Shown: in pieces, positions 46,501 to 56,034 of the stretch | Position numbering within the stretch: the first letter of the stretch is position 1 | Layout: every line of letters begins with the position of its first letter | DNA from: Diospyros lotus | Lineage: Eukaryota > Streptophyta > Magnoliopsida > Ericales > Ebenaceae | Direction of reading: 5' to 3' | NCBI RefSeq assembly: GCF_014633365.1 | Contig: NC_068347.1 | Location: 21,288,433 to 21,352,432, forward strand | DNA length: 64,000 bases | Notes under the pieces: generated by a model | The model's input: the letters and a program-made list of their open reading frames with translations, nothing else | What the model was told of the DNA's origin: nothing | The model's database searches: none | Position numbers and translations under genes: made by a program

Positions 46501-48113
46501 GTATACATAAGGCTTTTGGCAGCAGATAGAAAAAGGCTGTTACTCTTGTAAGATTTGACTAATTCATAACATGTCAAATCATAGAGCCCTTTACCTTGGA
46601 GCTCTCTGATCTATTTTAAAGATGTATCATCTAATATTCTTTGAAAATCTGATACATCATATTTTATTATTATTATTAATTGTGCTTTTTGAGTTTTCCA
46701 TATTAGAAGTTGTCATACTAATAAAATGCAAAATGAAATTGAAAAACACAAATAGAAAATTGAAAATGGGCAACTTTTAATTTTCAGCCATATTGTTATA
46801 TCTGGCTGACTGTGAGTTAGGTATCATTTGTAATTGTAGGTGCTGTATTAAGGAGTCTGTTGGTCCAAACCTTACATGTGGAGTAATGCTACATGAAAAA
46901 GGAAATGAATTATTCCATGTTTGAAAACATGATATGCAGGGTACTTCTATTCGAGGATAATTCTATGTTGTGCAAGAAATTTTATATTCTTGGGCTCATC
47001 AAAGACACATACAAGGAAACAAAGAAAACAAAAACTCTTCAAAAATAAAGAAATGAAATGTTAAGAAGAAGAGATAATGGGGAAAGGAGGTTTTTGGTTG
47101 GACTTAATGGTGAAAGAAGATTTAGACTTTAGAGCCTTACCACTAGCATCTTCAACCCGATGGAAGGGAGAGGATCTAGGCAAAATAGAAAAAAGAGGCC
47201 AAATCATTAAAATGGACGGCTACTTTTGTTTTTGCTTGCTTTTTTTTTTTTTTTTTTGAGTAAAGATAACAATACAAGTCTTGATGACATGGCTAAAGTG
47301 AGAAGTGTTGCATGAAATTTCTGAAATGAAGCATTGGTGGTAAGTGAAGAAGCAATGGACAGTTTCAGTCAATGCAGTTCATGAACTATTCAACTATCTG
47401 ATCTGGTGACCTCGTTGTAATTGGCTGTGTCTAAATTTATACTTGTTTATATATCTGACATTTAAGTACCTGACAACTGTTTTTTACTAGGTTTCTGTGC
47501 AACTCTGTTAAACATGCTTGTGCTTTTTTAGAGTGTATAATTGATTGTTTCAATTGTTGAGATATGGTGTTTTATGTTTGTTACGCAACATGTTGTCTTT
47601 CTGATCTCCCATTAAAGTTAGTCTCCAGCCCATCTTCTCGCATCTGCTGGAATGGATCATACCGTTTGTATATGGAATGTGTGGAGCAGAGATGATAAAA
47701 GGGCGCGTGTATTGAACTCTCACAATGCAGCTGTCAAAGATGTGAAGTGGTCGCAAGATGGACTGTTTGTGCTTTCTTGTGGATATGATTGCTTGTCCAG
47801 GTTAAGTGATGTTGAAAGGGGATTAGAGACTCAGGTTTTCAAGGAGGACCAAGTTGTTGGAGTCATAAAGTTTCATCCGGATAACTCCAATCTCTTCCTT
47901 TCAGGGGGTTCAAAGGGCTTTCTTAGATTATGGGATACTAGGGTTGGCAATGTGGTACATGAGTATGTTCGAGGTCTAGGTCCAATCCTTGACATTGAAT
48001 TCACCACTGATGCCAAGCATTTCATCTCTTCAAGTGATATATCCAAAGGAAACATCAGTGAAAATTCAATAATTGTTTGGGATATTTCAAGACAAGTTCC
48101 CTTATCTAATCAG
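37283..48113 (+). CDS. WDR25: WD40-repeat protein, WDR25-like (3 exons, 3' end missing)
   Basis: Exons 37283-37577, 40075-40239 and 47629-48113 join in frame to 315 codons. Start chosen at MDLLCNAYSNASDDDD, the conserved N-terminus of plant WDR25-like proteins; an in-frame ATG lies 75 bases upstream. Residues 1-98: acidic, Pro-rich, with KRPRP and GRYISKRERALLAS. Residues about 135 onward: WD40 units ending in the WNVWS, LSDVERG, LWDTRVG and VWDISRQ strands. The protein should form a beta-propeller scaffold; family members are nuclear and linked to RNA processing, but the exact role is not shown here. The fourth repeat ends exactly at a GT donor (48114), so at least one more exon with the remaining propeller blades lies beyond 64000 or is lost. 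Introns of 2.5, 7.4 and over 15.9 kb are filled with transposons. No frame damage seen. Confidence 0.88.
38226..38252 (+). repeat. Poly-G tract, 27 bases (intron 1)
   Basis: Uninterrupted run of 27 G on the sense strand of the gene, followed by AGGG. It would be G-quadruplex-prone in DNA and in the pre-mRNA. The exact length is likely unstable and hard to sequence. Confidence 0.85.
38397..39627. mobile_element. 1.23 kb TAA-flanked element with gene-like cargo
   Basis: Inverted ends GGTGGTGTTCTTTTTGTGTTT (left) and, reversed, GGGCCTGTTCTCTTTACTG (right), flanked by TAA (38394-38396, 39628-39630). The 3 bp TAA duplication suggests PIF/Harbinger. The middle (about 38820-39430) is far more GC-rich than the ends. 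It has a 5'UTR-like stretch with a candidate donor (GAG|GTTAGT near 39180) and an ATGGGGGCG start-like context at 39249, so it may carry captured host-gene sequence. It sits in intron 1 of the WD40 gene. Confidence 0.7.
40075..40239 (+). CDS. WDR25: WDR25-like exon 2
   Basis: Encodes GDISDSNLPHDILSSLRHS and the start of the first WD40 unit (LNGHSKAVNVVQWSRSH). The acceptor is TTGTCAG at 40068-40074; a second AG six bases on (40079-40080) would also keep frame. The donor is GTGAGT at 40240. Confidence 0.85.
40410..40828 (-). repeat. 3' LTR of chromovirus
   Basis: 419 bp, roughly 93% identical by eye to 46087-46500. The left end is a palindrome: TGTCAC, nine bases, GTGACA. Confidence 0.85.
40903..40925 (+). 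repeat. Poly-G tract, 23 bases (intron 2)
   Basis: Run of 23 G directly past the end of the integrase reading frame, at the place where a chromodomain would be expected. Confidence 0.82.
40927..42166 (-). pseudogene. Chromovirus integrase remnant
   Basis: Minus-strand blocks: MAHPYTAQEMARVFMDQVVALHGVP..IISDRDK (integrase core with second catalytic Asp, 41461-41748 frame), DGQTEKANQSLE (catalytic Glu), then the GPF/Y-type tail LSPKYFGPFPITTQVSKVAYRLQLP..KIHQVFHVSLLKK (40891-41298 frame). In-frame stops separate the blocks (two between 41300 and 41460). After ERRVVYHQG the frame runs into the poly-G/C tract, so a chromodomain is cut off. Confidence 0.82.
42167..42805 (-). pseudogene. Chromovirus RT end and RNase H
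   Basis: LGLTGYYRRFVRGYG..SKPLTELLKK, FVLETYACGVGIGAML (RNase H first Asp position changed to Tyr: ETYA instead of ETDA), LSPRHLNLSIYEKEFLVVLLAMEKWRHYL and IRRLDYSIQYKKGKENLATDALSR are all recognisable and in one open frame. It joins the RT part at 43395 once the solo LTR between them is removed. Confidence 0.85.
42811..43389 (-). mobile_element. 579 bp solo LTR, TSD GAATC
   Basis: On the minus strand TGTTACTATTTTGC..TTTCGACA, with perfect GAATC duplications on the + strand (42806-42810, 43390-43394). The insertion cuts the chromovirus frame between RGF and LGLTGYY, so it is younger than the chromovirus. A TATATATA box lies near 43203. Lineage unknown. Confidence 0.9.
43390..44310 (-). pseudogene. 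Chromovirus reverse transcriptase
   Basis: From N to C: NPFASLVLLVKKKDGS, a stop in place of the conserved Trp (near 43935), then DYHQLNASTIKDKFPIPLVEDLMDEL, FSKLDLRLSYHQIRM, MPFGLTNAPTTFQSLINQIF, and the active site with FFDDIFVYS (YVDD/FFDD type), EYLGHLIS and the end before the solo LTR. Most is one open frame (43372-43929); the single stop is the main break. Confidence 0.85.
44474..45034 (-). pseudogene. Chromovirus gag zinc knuckle and protease
   Basis: One open frame with a CCHC knuckle (CYRCGDRYSSGHQC), an acidic linker (GEEEVEDEEGEEVEG), and a retroviral-type aspartic protease LLILIDSRSTHSFLD, where the catalytic Asp-Ser-Gly triad reads Asp-Ser-Arg, so the protease is dead. It ends DVVLGVDWMK, the usual link to RT. 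Confidence 0.82.
45100..46070 (-). pseudogene. Chromovirus gag N-terminal and capsid remnant
   Basis: Contains MRWMEIPVFEGTNPRWWVRKCE (L.FDGTDP.GWI), then after a stop the LFEWYNVP.ERRIALAA...VDAWFQEW capsid block and LRRFEELRSLM further down. Several stops (45540, 45440 and others). Capsid homology is clear; not translatable. Confidence 0.7.
46087..46500 (-). repeat. 5' LTR of chromovirus
   Basis: 414 bp. The minus-strand primer binding site TGGTATCAGAGCC (46072-46084) follows two bases below 46087. Confidence 0.85.
46501..47628 (+). other. Rest of intron 2, no gene
   Basis: AT-rich intron sequence with a T-run at 47240-47257 and a polypyrimidine tract before exon 3. No repeat with visible ends. 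Confidence 0.5.
47629..48113 (+). CDS. WDR25: WDR25-like exon 3
   Basis: 485 bases. It starts after TCTCCAG and completes the split codon to give AHLLASAGMDHTVCIWNVWS, then three more WD40 units (LSCGYDCLSRL, FLSGGSKGFLRLWD, FISSSD..IIVWDIS). It ends at CAG|GTAATT, phase 0. Confidence 0.9.
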
Positions 48114-49680
48114 GTAATTGACCTTTCCTGTGGTTTTTCACTTTAGATATTTAGAAATGACATTGTGTTGACATCATCAATTAATTTATTGTTGCACAAT
48201 CCACGTAATCAATGCATTTGTGGATATTCATCATTTGAGCATGTTGATACAGCTGATTACTTTATTGACTTTAAAATTAATGGTGTTGATATGATTAATA
48301 TGTTGACCCAACGTGTTCTTTTGCTTAAATATAATGACATGATTATTACTTTGAGCATTTCGTTTGTCACTTGTCTCGTTGTCCATAATATTATTTATAT
48401 AACCTTCTTTTTTGTTTTTATTGTTTGAGTGGTCCAAATTGACTTATTGAAAGCATTTCACCTCTTCTTATTGAAATTGATATTTCTTAAAATAATCTCA
48501 CTAGAAGTCTAATCACATTTCCAATTTGCAGTATGAGAGTGGAGTTACCACCTTTAATTGTTTAAGTTGATTTAATATTTTAGATATTGCAAATTTCTTT
48601 CTGGCTAGAGTAGTGATTTTATTTTTAAATTTGAAAAAATAGCTCTAGTCTCATCTATTATTTTGGAAGCCCTCCTGGCACATTTCTGTCCCCTTGCAGG
48701 GCCTAGGGTCTTTTTTCATTTTTGTTTTCTTACCCAGGCTGAAGTATAAATCAACAATTTAGAGAAATTAAACAGCATATATTTGGAAGAATTTTTGAAA
48801 AATCATCATGAGTAGTGTAGAGAGAGAGATGGTGGAGGGGAAGAGGGAGAAAGAAGAGGTGAAGATTGGGAGAAGAGATTGATTTTCCATATTTCTTATT
48901 TTATAATTGATTAAAAAGCCACATTCTTTCCTGTGCTTACATTATATGGACCACCATTCTATTAGAGTAGATTTTTTTTAACAGTTAAACACATTGGAAG
49001 ATAATTTTATATCATGTCTCACTGCACAAAATGGGGGTGGCAAGAATAAATACATTATTAATAAATGAGATGTTAAAACGAAATAATGGCATGGTAAATA
49101 GAGATCAATGTTTAATGGGGTCTCAATTAAGTTTGGAGTAGAGAATGCTCTTAAGGTGATCATGGATGGCTTCAAAATTTAGTTGACTAAGTTTTGAAAA
49201 CAGAATTTAGTGTAGCTGATACCAGTTAGTAGGAACAACACTTCCTTGAGTTGAAGTTTCCATGGTGGTCAGATTTCACGACCAATTTGATTAACTCTCA
49301 TGTTCATGTGCTTTCTTTCTGTACTTGTATTTGACTTGATTATGTTATTTTTACTGAATTAAGGTGATAATCTCATCAGCAATATGTCCCCTTCATCCTC
49401 ACTTGTATTGAAAAATTACCCTCTTTATCATAAAAAAAAATAAAAATTACTAGGATATATTTGTGGTGTTTTCTACCATTTTGTAATATCTAGATTTATG
49501 ATTATGTTTTATACTAAGGGTGCGTCTTGATAGCAATGGTAAGCCTCTTGACCCTTGCAAAAGTCTCGTGCAAGGTAACCCTCTCCTAACCCTTGCAAAG
49601 CAGGAAGTCTTATGTAGTGCACTGGAGGCATTATGTTGTATAATGTTCCCCTGTAGTAAAGGGTCTGTATCTGTCTCTTA
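48114..49680 (+). other. Start of intron 3, no further exon seen
   Basis: Searched for the missing WD40 C-terminal exon; none found. The segment 49510-49680 has an unusual AACCCTTGCAAAG-type direct repeat (49550-49605) but no ends. Confidence 0.45.
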
Positions 49681-50041
49681 CACCATGATTGGAATGAATG
49701 ATCCAATTCCAAATTTTCATGTTTGGAATAAAAAAACTTGGATTTCAATTCTAGGAATTCAATTCCATGGAATTGAACATAACTAAATTAAATTTCCCCA
49801 AAATAGGTGGAATTTGCAAATGAATTCCATAAAGCTGGGCAAACAAATTTTGTGGACAAAAATACCCACAACCTTTCTTTTCTCATCTCTCTCACGTATT
49901 ATGTTGAGAGTATTTTAGGAAGTAAGAGAAAATGAAACTTTAATTTTAGACTTATTCCAAACATAAGTTTGTAGAATTCAATTAAATTCCATATTTTAAG
50001 TTGTGTTATACCAAACAATTCATTTAGAAATAAATTCCACA

Positions 50042-50643
50042 TGTTAGAGTATCTCACAGCACACTACTCTAATCTCTCAACCCAAATAGCTTCCTAACTT
50101 ACTCAAGATAAACTGATATTATAGAACACAAAAGAAACAACACAATCACAGAAGAAAACAGCAAGAATTATCCTGGTTCGGTCTTGAAATCCAAGACCTA
50201 CATCCAGACTGAAGCCAATCAAATCCACTATCTTGAAGTCAACCAAGGATGATTACAACGAGAACTTAATCCCTCCCGCTCATATACTCTGAAAGCTGTA
50301 GGGAAGATGGGAAACCAAGCTAAAAACCAGCTATTCCCAACCTCTCGCACTCAATCCCGACTCAAGACAGAAAGTTGAAACAAAACCGTCTCAATTTCTG
50401 GCACACTAAGACTCTCACACTATTATCTCTGACCTATCCACGACCCCTATTTATAGGATATAAGGGTGGCGGAATACATGGGATAAAATAAAACCAACTA
50501 ACCGCCTAACAGAAAAACATACAGCTGGCACTTCTTCTAGAAACATACCTTCTAGAAGATCAACTATATCTAACCATACAACAGAAAATATATGCAGTAA
50601 ACAGAAGATACATTTTACCTAATCTAATACAAATGTTACAACA
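50042..50643 (-). repeat. 3' LTR of young copia
   Basis: 602 bp, TGTTAGAGTA..GTTACAACA. Lacks the 5 bp (CTTAG) present in the 5' LTR near 55025. Confidence 0.92.
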
Positions 50644-50701
50644 AAATCTCCACCCATTTGTACTTCGATTAGGCTTTATCTTAGACCTTCACTTCTTGGA
50701 A

Positions 50702-51628
50702 TCAACACTGCCCTCCTGGATCTATCTGAAGGATCTTCATGCAGTGTCTAAGCTTTGCTGAAGGGATCGGTTTTGTAAACATGTCTGCTGCATTGTCTTC
50801 TCTTGCAATCTTGGTTAGTAAAACAGTTTTATCTTCAACAATTTGCCTTATGAAATGATGCCTTACATCTATATGCTTAGTTCTTTCATGATGGGTTTGG
50901 TTTTTAGACAAATGTATTGCACTTTGACTGTCATACATCAAAGTTGCTTTGACATCTATACCTAGGAGCTCACTAATTAGACCCTTGAGCCATATAGCTT
51001 CTTTTAAGGCATCAGCTACAGCTATGTATTCAGCCTCTGTAGTGGACAAGGCTACTACTACATGCTGTAAACCTGATTTCCAGCTTATAGTTGAATTCCA
51101 CAGTTGGAAGACATAGCCGGTTGTTGATCTTCTTTTGTCTAGGTCTGCAGCATAGTCAGCATCTGAGAATCCTAGGATGCTGGTTTCATCTCCTAATTTA
51201 GCTCCACCATAGGTTAAAGCATTTCTTATAGATCCTTTAATATACCTAAACATCCATTTCACTGCCATCCAGTGAGATCTCCCTGGATTTGCCATAAATC
51301 TGCTAATGACACTCATTCCGTGGGCTAGATCAGGGCGGATGCACACCATGCTATACATAATACTGCCTACAGCACTAGCATATGGAATGCGATCCATTTC
51401 CCTTCTCTCTTCCTCAAGATTAGGAGACTGATCTGAGGATAATTTGAAGTGTGCTGCAAAAGGTAGGCTAACAGTTTTAACTTCAGCCATACCAAACCTA
51501 ACTAGGAGCTTTTCTAAGTTGGATTTCTGAGAAAGGTATATCTTCCTATGAGGCTTATCTCTTGTAATTTCCATTCCTAGAATTTTTCTAGCCTCACCCA
51601 GCTCTTTCATTTCAAATTCAGCTCTCAA
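50702..51628 (-). pseudogene. copia RT end and RNase H (308 codons open)
   Basis: Starts FEMKELGEARKILGMEI and covers PYASAVGSIMYSMVCIRPDLAHGMSVISRFM, the RNase H motifs SDADYAADLDKRRSTTGYVF, TEAEYIAVADALKEAIWL, YDSQSAIHLSKN, and ends DMFTKPIPSAKLRHCMK. It is cut off from the upstream part of the same polyprotein by a TAG stop near 51645 and a frameshift near 51820. The stop lies between EI and LLKEKL. Confidence 0.88.
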
Positions 51629-51639
51629 TTTTTCTTTGA

Positions 51640-54600
51640 GGAGCTAGATTTCTTGAGAAGAATGACTTGCTATAAGCATGTCATCTACATAGAGCAATAA
51701 GTATATGGAAATACTAGCAGATAGGTGTTTGAAGTAGATGCAACAATCATAGGAACTCCTAAAATACCCTTGGCCTAACATAACCGAGTCAAATTTTCTG
51801 TACCATTGCCTTGGGGACTGCTAAGTCCATATAAGGACTTTTTAAGCAAGCATACTTTCTCCACCGCTCCCTTAGCTTCAAAACCTTTCGGTTGGCTCAT
51901 AAAAATCCTTTCTTCTAGGTCCCCATGGAGGAAGGCTGTGGTGACATCTATTTGCTCAAGATACAAGTTCATTTGAGCAGTGATAGCAAGGAGTATTCCT
52001 ATAGAAGTATGCCTCACAACTGGGGAGAATACTTCATTAAAATCAACTCCTTGAACTTGAGTGAACCCCCTAGCCACAAGCCTAGCCTTGAACCTAGGTT
52101 TGGATTGATCTCCTGATCCTTCTTTAATTTTATACAGCCATTTACAACCTACCACTCGCTGCCCTTTTGGTTTTTCAACCAATTTCCAGGTGTGGTTCTT
52201 ATTTAAAGATGCAATTTCAGATCTCATGGCTTCCTGCCATTTTTCTGCATCTTTAGAAGCCATTGCTTCTTCATAGGTAAGGGGTTCTTCTCCTATGGTT
52301 TCAGTTGCACTGTTAAAGGCATAGGCTACCAGATCTGAAAAACCATACCTTTGGGGTGGTCTACGGGATCTAGGTTGCCTATCTCGAGCCACATTGTATC
52401 TGTCAGGGTTTGCAGTATCTCTAAGGCTTGAATCTACTTCACTGTCACATTCTTCTTCTTCTATTTGAGGGGATCCTTGGTCTAGACCTTGGTTATCTAA
52501 AGGTTCATGATCAATCTGCTCATAATCTGAGGTTTCCTGAACCGGATATGGAATTTCACTTGGGATCTCCACCTGAACTGATCTGTCAGGTTCTATCTGA
52601 TTTTGTTGAGGTTCATTGCTTCCTATTTTTATGGTAGACTCTTCATCAAAGGTTACATCTCTTGTAACTATGGTTCTAGGGCCATCTAATTCTAGATTCC
52701 ATAGTTTGTAGCCTTTGACACCTGATGGGTAACCAATAAAAATGCATTTCTTAGCCCTAGGTTCTAGCTTACCTTGCTTTACATGCGCATATGCTAGACA
52801 CCCGAATACTCTAAGATGGGCTAAGCTAGGTTTATGGCCGGTCCATTTTTCATAGGGAGTTTGAAGGCTGATAGCTTTTGAGGGTGTCCTATTAAGAACA
52901 TGGGCAGCAGCAGCTACTGCTTCTCTCCAAAAGGACTTGGGTAATTGGGCATGGAATAGCATACATCTTACCCTTTCCAAAAGGGTTCTATTCATTCTCT
53001 CGGCAACCCCATTTTGCTTGGGATTTCTGGGAGCTGTAAGATGCCTAATTATACCACCTTCCTTGCACATTTGATCAAACTCCTTATTGCAAAATTCCAA
53101 TCCATTATTGGTTCTAATCACCTTAACTGACCTACCCTTCTGATTTTCTACCATATTTTTCCATGATTTAAAAGTTTCAAAAGTGTTATCTTTTGATTTT
53201 AGGATATACACCCACAACATCCTTGAAAAATCATCTATTATAGATAGGAAATATTTAGAACCTCCATTGGATTCAGTTTGGGCTGGACCCCATAAATCAG
53301 AATGTATGTAATCTAAGGGGGCTTTTGAAGAGTGGATTGCAGTTTTGTTAAATTTTACTTTTGCTGATTTACCTAGAATGCAGGATTCACATTTAGATAG
53401 ATCTAGAGACTGTCCAATGTCTAATATACCTTGGCTAGCAAGTTCCTTGAGCCCTTGCTCACTTATATGTGACATTCTTAAATGCCACAAACTTGCTTTG
53501 GATCTGGAATTTTTGCTGGCTGCTGAAAATTCACCACATAAAGTGGTGGCCTGCAATAGATAAATCCCATTCTTTAAAACTGCCTTCATGCATATTAACG
53601 ATCCCTTACAAATCTGAAAAGATCCTCCATCTCCTTTAAACTTATAACCATTTCTATCTAGTTCTCCAAGAGAAACTAAGTTTCTCTTTAAATCTGGGAC
53701 GTATCTGACTGAGGTGAGAGTTTTTGTGGAGCCATCATGAAGTTTTAATCTAATGTCTCCCACTCCTTGAACCTTACATTCATGGTCATTGCCGAGCAAG
53801 ACCTTTCCACCATTAACTTCTCTGAAATTTTGCAACCACAGTCTTCTTGGAGTCATGTGGAAAGAACAGCCAGAATCTAACACCCATTCTTGGCTGTCTG
53901 CAAGCTCACTAACTATTAAAGCTTCGGAACTGTCATAACCTGAGTCACAACAGTTTGCTCCACCATCTCCTAATTTTCCCTTGTCAGCTAAGTCTTTCTT
54001 TCTCTTTGGGCATAGCCGTTTGATGTGTCCTTCTTCCTGGCAGTAATAACACTTTATCGGGCCTTTCCCATTTCTAGACTTAGACCTAGATTTACCCCTC
54101 TTCTTGTTTTCCCTTTTAGAGCCTCTGGACCTTACTGATAATGCATCTCCTGAAGTGGTTTTCTCATTCATTTTGAACCTAAGTTCTTTTGAATTTAAGG
54201 CACCTATAACATTTTCTAATGAAAGTTTATCTCTACCATGTTGAAGAATGTCTACAAAATTTTCGTAGGATTTTGGCAGGGAATATAGAAGAACTAGTGC
54301 CTTGTCTTCCTCTTCATACTTAACTCCTATATTTTCTAAGTCTAGGCACAGTTTGTTAAAGTCATCTATGTGGTCAAGCAATTTATTTGATTCTTGCATT
54401 TTGAAATTAAAAAACCTGGCCTTTAAGAAGAGGCGACTGGATAGCGATCTTTGGAGGTATAAGTCTTCAAGCTTTTTCCAAATTTCCGCGGCTGTCTTCC
54501 ATTTAGAGACTTCCCTGAGGACTTTATCGCCTAGACTTAGGATCAGAGCGCTGTAGGCCTTTTTGTTGATCTCTTTCTTGGTTGTTTCTTGTTCCTCCGT

Positions 54601-54770
54601 CAGCACTGGAACTTCTTTTCCAGTGGATGCGTCTGTAGCTTTACTTCTTGCTCCAGGGCTCCTTCGAGTCCTTGACTGCAAAGGAGCGCCTCCATCTTTA
54701 TCCTCCATAGGCTGAAATCATTTGATCCATCGAATTTTTCGATGTCAAATCTGGAGGTTGAGGGAGCCAT
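51640..54770 (-). pseudogene. copia gag-protease-integrase-RT, nearly intact
   Basis: The frame 51775-54708 is open for 977 codons. The true gag start is probably ATG at 54768-54770 (MAPSTSRFDIEKFDGSNDF), one frameshift before the long frame. Domains: capsid (KLEDLYLQRSLSSRLFLKARFFNF), zinc knuckle CYYCQEEGHIKRLC, protease WVLDSGCSFHMTP, HHCC region LWHLRMSHISEQGL..CESCILGK, integrase DYIHSDLWGPAQ..VIRTNNGLEFCN..NPKQNGVAERMNRTLLE, then RT (WKLVEKPKGQRVVGCKWLYK, LEQIDVTTAFLHGDLEERIFM). In the integrase the second catalytic Asp is Asn (RTNNG for RTDNG). A one-base loss in YGLKQSP near 51820 ends the frame before the RT active site YVDDM (near 51680, other frame). Confidence 0.9.
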
Positions 54771-54839
54771 ATCAGATTCTTGAAGGAAGCGAAATTCCTT
54801 GAGTTTCTTGAGAATCTTGATTGCCGAAGAACACTTATT

Positions 54840-54852
54840 GGCTCTGATACCA
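54840..54852 (-). other. Primer binding site, young copia
   Basis: On the minus strand TGGTATCAGAGCC, perfect match to initiator-Met tRNA, three bases inside the 5' LTR. Confidence 0.88.
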
Positions 54853-54855
54853 AGT

Positions 54856-55462
54856 TGTTAGAGTATCTCACAGCACACTACTCTATTCTCTCAACCCAAA
54901 TAGCTTCCTAACTTACTCAAGATAAACTGATATTATAGAACACAAAAGAAACAACACAATCACAGAAGAAAACAGCAAGAATTATCCTGGTTCGGTCTTG
55001 AAATCCAAGACCTACATCCAGACTGCTTAGAAGCCAATCAAATCCACTATCTTGAAGTCAACCAAGGATGATTACAACGAGAACTTAATCCCTCCCGCTC
55101 ATATACTCTGAAAGCTGTAGGGAAGATGGGAAACCAAGCTAAAAACCAGCTATTCCCAACCTCTCGCACTCAATCCCGACTCAAGACAGAAAGTTGAAAC
55201 AAAACCGTCTCAATTTCTGGCACACTAAGACTCTCACACTATTATCTCTGACCTATCCACGACCCCTATTTATAGGATATAAGGGTGGCGGAATACATGG
55301 GATAAAATAAAACCAACTAACCGCCTAACAGAAAAACATACAGCTGGCACTTCTTCTAGAAACATACCTTCTAGAAGATCAACTATATCTAACCATACAA
55401 CAGAAAATATATGCAGTAAACAGAAGATACATTTTACCTAATCTAATACAAATGTTACAACA
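54856..55462 (-). repeat. 5' LTR of young copia
   Basis: 607 bp, almost identical to 50042-50643. Confidence 0.92.
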
Positions 55463-55529
55463 CCACATTTCAAATTCATTCATTCCAAACATAGTGTTAG
55501 TCTAAGAGATTAGGTTGGGTTAGGGGGTT

Positions 55530-55913
55530 TGCCACATCAACAATTAAGGTATGATGTGTATTAAGAGGTAAGGGGTATTTTCATAAGTCTGAGGAAAGTG
55601 GTTAGAAGACATTACCGACTTGGAAGGAAAAGATATAAGAGAGACTCAAAAGTCACTTGAACATTTTGAGCATTCAAGCAAAAACACATTCTCTCTCTCT
55701 AACTACCAACTACATTGCACTATTCATATCATAATTGACTTAGGCATCAGAGGGCAGGAGGTGGCTTGGGCAGTTTACTCTATTTCATGCTTGTAGGTTA
55801 TTTCCAACAAAAAGAACTTAGGATTCAAAGGTGTTAAGTTGGAAAATTGAGATTGAACCAGTGACAACTTAGATTCAACAAATTCTATTGGTGTGAAATT
55901 TCCAACCGCATCA
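55530..55913 (+). repeat. 5' LTR of Tat-type element
   Basis: About 384 bp, ending CCGCATCA. Shares the blocks GTATTAAGAGGTAAGGGG and CACATTCTCTCTCTCTAACTA with 59787-60180. Confidence 0.75.
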
Positions 55914-55915
55914 AT

Positions 55916-55933
55916 TAGCACCCATCACGGGGC
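55916..55933 (+). other. Primer binding site (Tat type)
   Basis: TAGCACCCATCACGGGGC resembles the TGGCGCCCACCGTGGGGC type site found after Tat/RIRE2-like LTRs, with several CpG-to-TpG or CpA changes. Confidence 0.6.
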
Positions 55934-56034
55934 TTTTTTGAGCTTTAGGGTGTACAATTTTCAATTGATTGTGTTCAAAGCAAGGAATGGCCCTTTTTCT
56001 TTTGAGTTCACAAGTTACTTTTTCATATACTCTA

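Larger units (their letters stand above)
50042..55462 (-). mobile_element. Young Ty1/copia element (Tork type), TSD CCACA
   Basis: Full-length minus-strand element: 5' LTR 54856-55462, primer binding site 54840-54852, gag-pol 54770 down to about 50702, polypurine tract at 50644-50656, 3' LTR 50042-50643. Flanked by a perfect CCACA (50037-50041, 55463-55467). The two LTRs differ, as far as I can see, by one base and a 5 bp indel, so the insertion is very recent. Nonetheless the coding region has at least two frameshifts, one stop and a mutated integrase catalytic residue. Confidence 0.93.
49681..55496. mobile_element. Tourist-like MITE split by a copia element
   Basis: Inverted ends CACCATGATTGGAATGAATG (left, 49681) and, reversed, CACTATGTTTGGAATGAATG (right, 55496), with TTA on both sides (49678-49680, 55497-55499). 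Without the copia insertion (50042-55462 plus one CCACA) the element is about 390 bp. TTA duplication and GGAATGAATG ends fit Tourist/PIF-Harbinger MITEs. No coding capacity. Confidence 0.82.

Noticed and set aside
48520..48570. Candidate next WD40 exon after TTTGCAG (48533)
   Set aside because: The translated start (YESGVTTFNC) is followed at once by a stop and does not continue the propeller; it only faintly resembles a WDR25 segment.
49520..49786. 88-codon open frame
   Set aside because: Crosses the left end of the Tourist-like element and has no homology I can recognise.
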